The notes under the pieces are model-generated. The model saw nothing but the letters and a program-made list of their open reading frames with translations, made no database searches and had not been told where the DNA came from. A DNA stretch of 64,000 nucleotides from an uncultured Sulfitobacter sp. (lineage in GTDB: Bacteria; Pseudomonadota; Alphaproteobacteria; Rhodobacterales; Rhodobacteraceae): contig NZ_CANMQD010000004.1 in the NCBI RefSeq assembly GCF_947499945.1, forward strand, positions 124,001-188,000, in the 5' to 3' direction. Position 1 is the stretch's first letter. Each line of letters opens with the position of its first letter. Made by a program: the position numbers and the translations under genes. This document shows, in pieces, positions 62,989 through 64,000 of this stretch.

Positions 62989-64000
62989 ATGCAAACGCTT
63001 AACGAAATCCGCTCAAGCTTTTTGAACTATTACGCGAGCAATGGGCACGCGATTGTCCCTTCGAGCCCGCTAGTCCCGCGCAATGATCCAACACTTATGT
63101 TTACAGCTGCCGGAATGGTGCAATTCAAGAACCTTTTTACCGGGGTTGAAACTCGGGACTATACCCGCGCAACGACGGCCCAGAAATGCGTCCGTGCAGG
63201 GGGCAAACATAACGACCTCGACAATGTAGGCTACACCGCGCGCCACCATACATTCTTTGAAATGCTAGGCAATTTCAGCTTTGGAGACTACTTCAAAGAA
63301 GAAGCGATACCGCTGGCCTGGGATTTGCTGACCAAAGTGTTTGGCATAGATGAAACGCGCCTATTGGTCACTGTATATCACACCGACGACGAGGCCGTCG
63401 AAATCTGGAAGAAACACGCGGGCCTGAGCGACGATCGTATCATTCGCATCGCCACGGATGATAACTTCTGGTCAGCTGGCCCAACAGGTCCCTGCGGTCC
63501 ATGCACCGAGATTTTCTATGATCACGGCGATCACATCTGGGGCGGCCCTCCCGGCTCTGCTGATGAAGACGGCGACAGGTTTGTGGAAATATGGAACCTT
63601 GTTTTCATGCAGTATGAGCAGTTCGAGGATGGGACACGCCGCGACCTGCCGAACAAATCCATCGATACTGGCATGGGAATAGAGCGTGTCGCTGCACTCT
63701 TGCAGGGGACAAACGACAACTACGCAACTGACCTTATGCGCAGTCTGATCGAGGCTTCAGCCAATGCAACCAGCAGCGATCCCGACGGACCCGGCAAGAC
63801 ACACCACCGTGTGATCGCGGATCACCTACGCTCGACCTCTTTCCTGATGGCCGATGGCGTGATGCCCAGTAACGATGGGCGCGGCTATGTCTTGCGCCGG
63901 ATCATGCGCCGCGCAATGCGCCATGCGCATTTATTGGGCGCACAGGACCCGTTGATGCACCGTCTGGTGCCGTCGCTGGTCGCTCAAATGGGTCAGGCTT
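62989..64000 (+). CDS. alaS: Alanyl-tRNA synthetase (N-terminal part, runs off the window)
   Basis: 337 codons are present; the full enzyme is about 880 residues. Class II catalytic core: motif 1 region [16 protein letters not shown], motif 2 [19 protein letters not shown], and motif 3 [29 protein letters not shown] is a hallmark of AlaRS. The start ATG has an AAAGGA site 9 bases ahead. It follows recA, a common gene order in alphaproteobacteria. Confidence 0.97.
   Translation, partial: MQTLNEIRSSFLNYYASNGHAIVPSSPLVPRNDPTLMFTAAGMVQFKNLFTGVETRDYTRATTAQKCVRAGGKHNDLDNVGYTARHHTFFEMLGNFSFGDYFKEEAIPLAWDLLTKVFGIDETRLLVTVYHTDDEAVEIWKKHAGLSDDRIIRIATDDNFWSAGPTGPCGPCTEIFYDHGDHIWGGPPGSADEDGDRFVEIWNLVFMQYEQFEDGTRRDLPNKSIDTGMGIERVAALLQGTNDNYATDLMRSLIEASANATSSDPDGPGKTHHRVIADHLRSTSFLMADGVMPSNDGRGYVLRRIMRRAMRHAHLLGAQDPLMHRLVPSLVAQMGQA

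Overview
The window is a piece of an alphaproteobacterial chromosome, most likely from the Rhodobacterales (Roseobacter group). Pointers are the housekeeping genes gyrA, guaB, rsmB, cckA, recA and alaS, a recA promoter with the alphaproteobacterial LexA box GAAC-N7-GAAC, a perfect CtrA-type box (TTAA-N7-TTAA) in front of the CckA kinase gene, and large RTX-type surface or secreted proteins typical of marine bacteria. The family and lineage calls come from reading the sequence; no database search was possible.

Layout. 1-12.3 kb is ordinary core genome: gyrA (minus), a DUF2855 gene, a radical SAM gene, the overlapping zwf-pgl-pgi operon, a CPA1-type cation/proton antiporter, a frameshifted isocitrate lyase/PEP mutase-family gene and a small exported muramidase-like protein. 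12.5-16.5 kb is a graveyard of a phage or integrative element: an internally deleted tyrosine integrase, a Toprim primase, a RepA-like AAA ATPase, a terminase large subunit and half of a Tet-type MFS pump, all on the plus strand and all broken. 17.2-29.4 kb holds a 1267-residue RTX protein with an alternating A-B-A-B-A repeat and a 1687-residue secreted-type protein (EELGH-type N-domain, DUF11, RTX, DUF4114). Between them lie an IS3-family remnant and three small unassigned minus-strand genes, one of them now ending inside the IS remnant and one interrupted by an in-frame TGA. A degenerate tRNA-Gly 3' half sits at 30.5 kb.

30.6-36.6 kb combines a DMT transporter, a Na/phosphate cotransporter, an inositol-monophosphatase/HisN-like phosphatase, a DeoR-type regulator and, divergently, a formylglycine-type sulfatase/phosphonate monoester hydrolase. 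This looks like a phosphoester- or sulfate-ester scavenging set. 36.6-50.8 kb is a divergent catabolic locus: on the minus strand an FAD amine/amino-acid oxidase, an RpiR regulator and an MlrC-type metallopeptidase; on the plus strand a complete Dpp/Yej-like ABC importer, a glutamine-synthetase-like ligase, an aldehyde dehydrogenase and an iron alcohol dehydrogenase. The gene set resembles gamma-glutamylation pathways for amines or amino alcohols (Puu logic) but with an MlrC peptidase and an Fe-ADH, so the substrate is open.

51.7-64 kb returns to core functions: tRNA-Gly(CCC), a SAM methyltransferase overlapping a RACo-like ASKHA/ferredoxin protein, an agmatinase-family ureohydrolase, guaB-rsmB, cckA behind a CtrA-type box, a sulfotransferase-like gene, recA behind an SOS box, and the first 337 codons of alaS.
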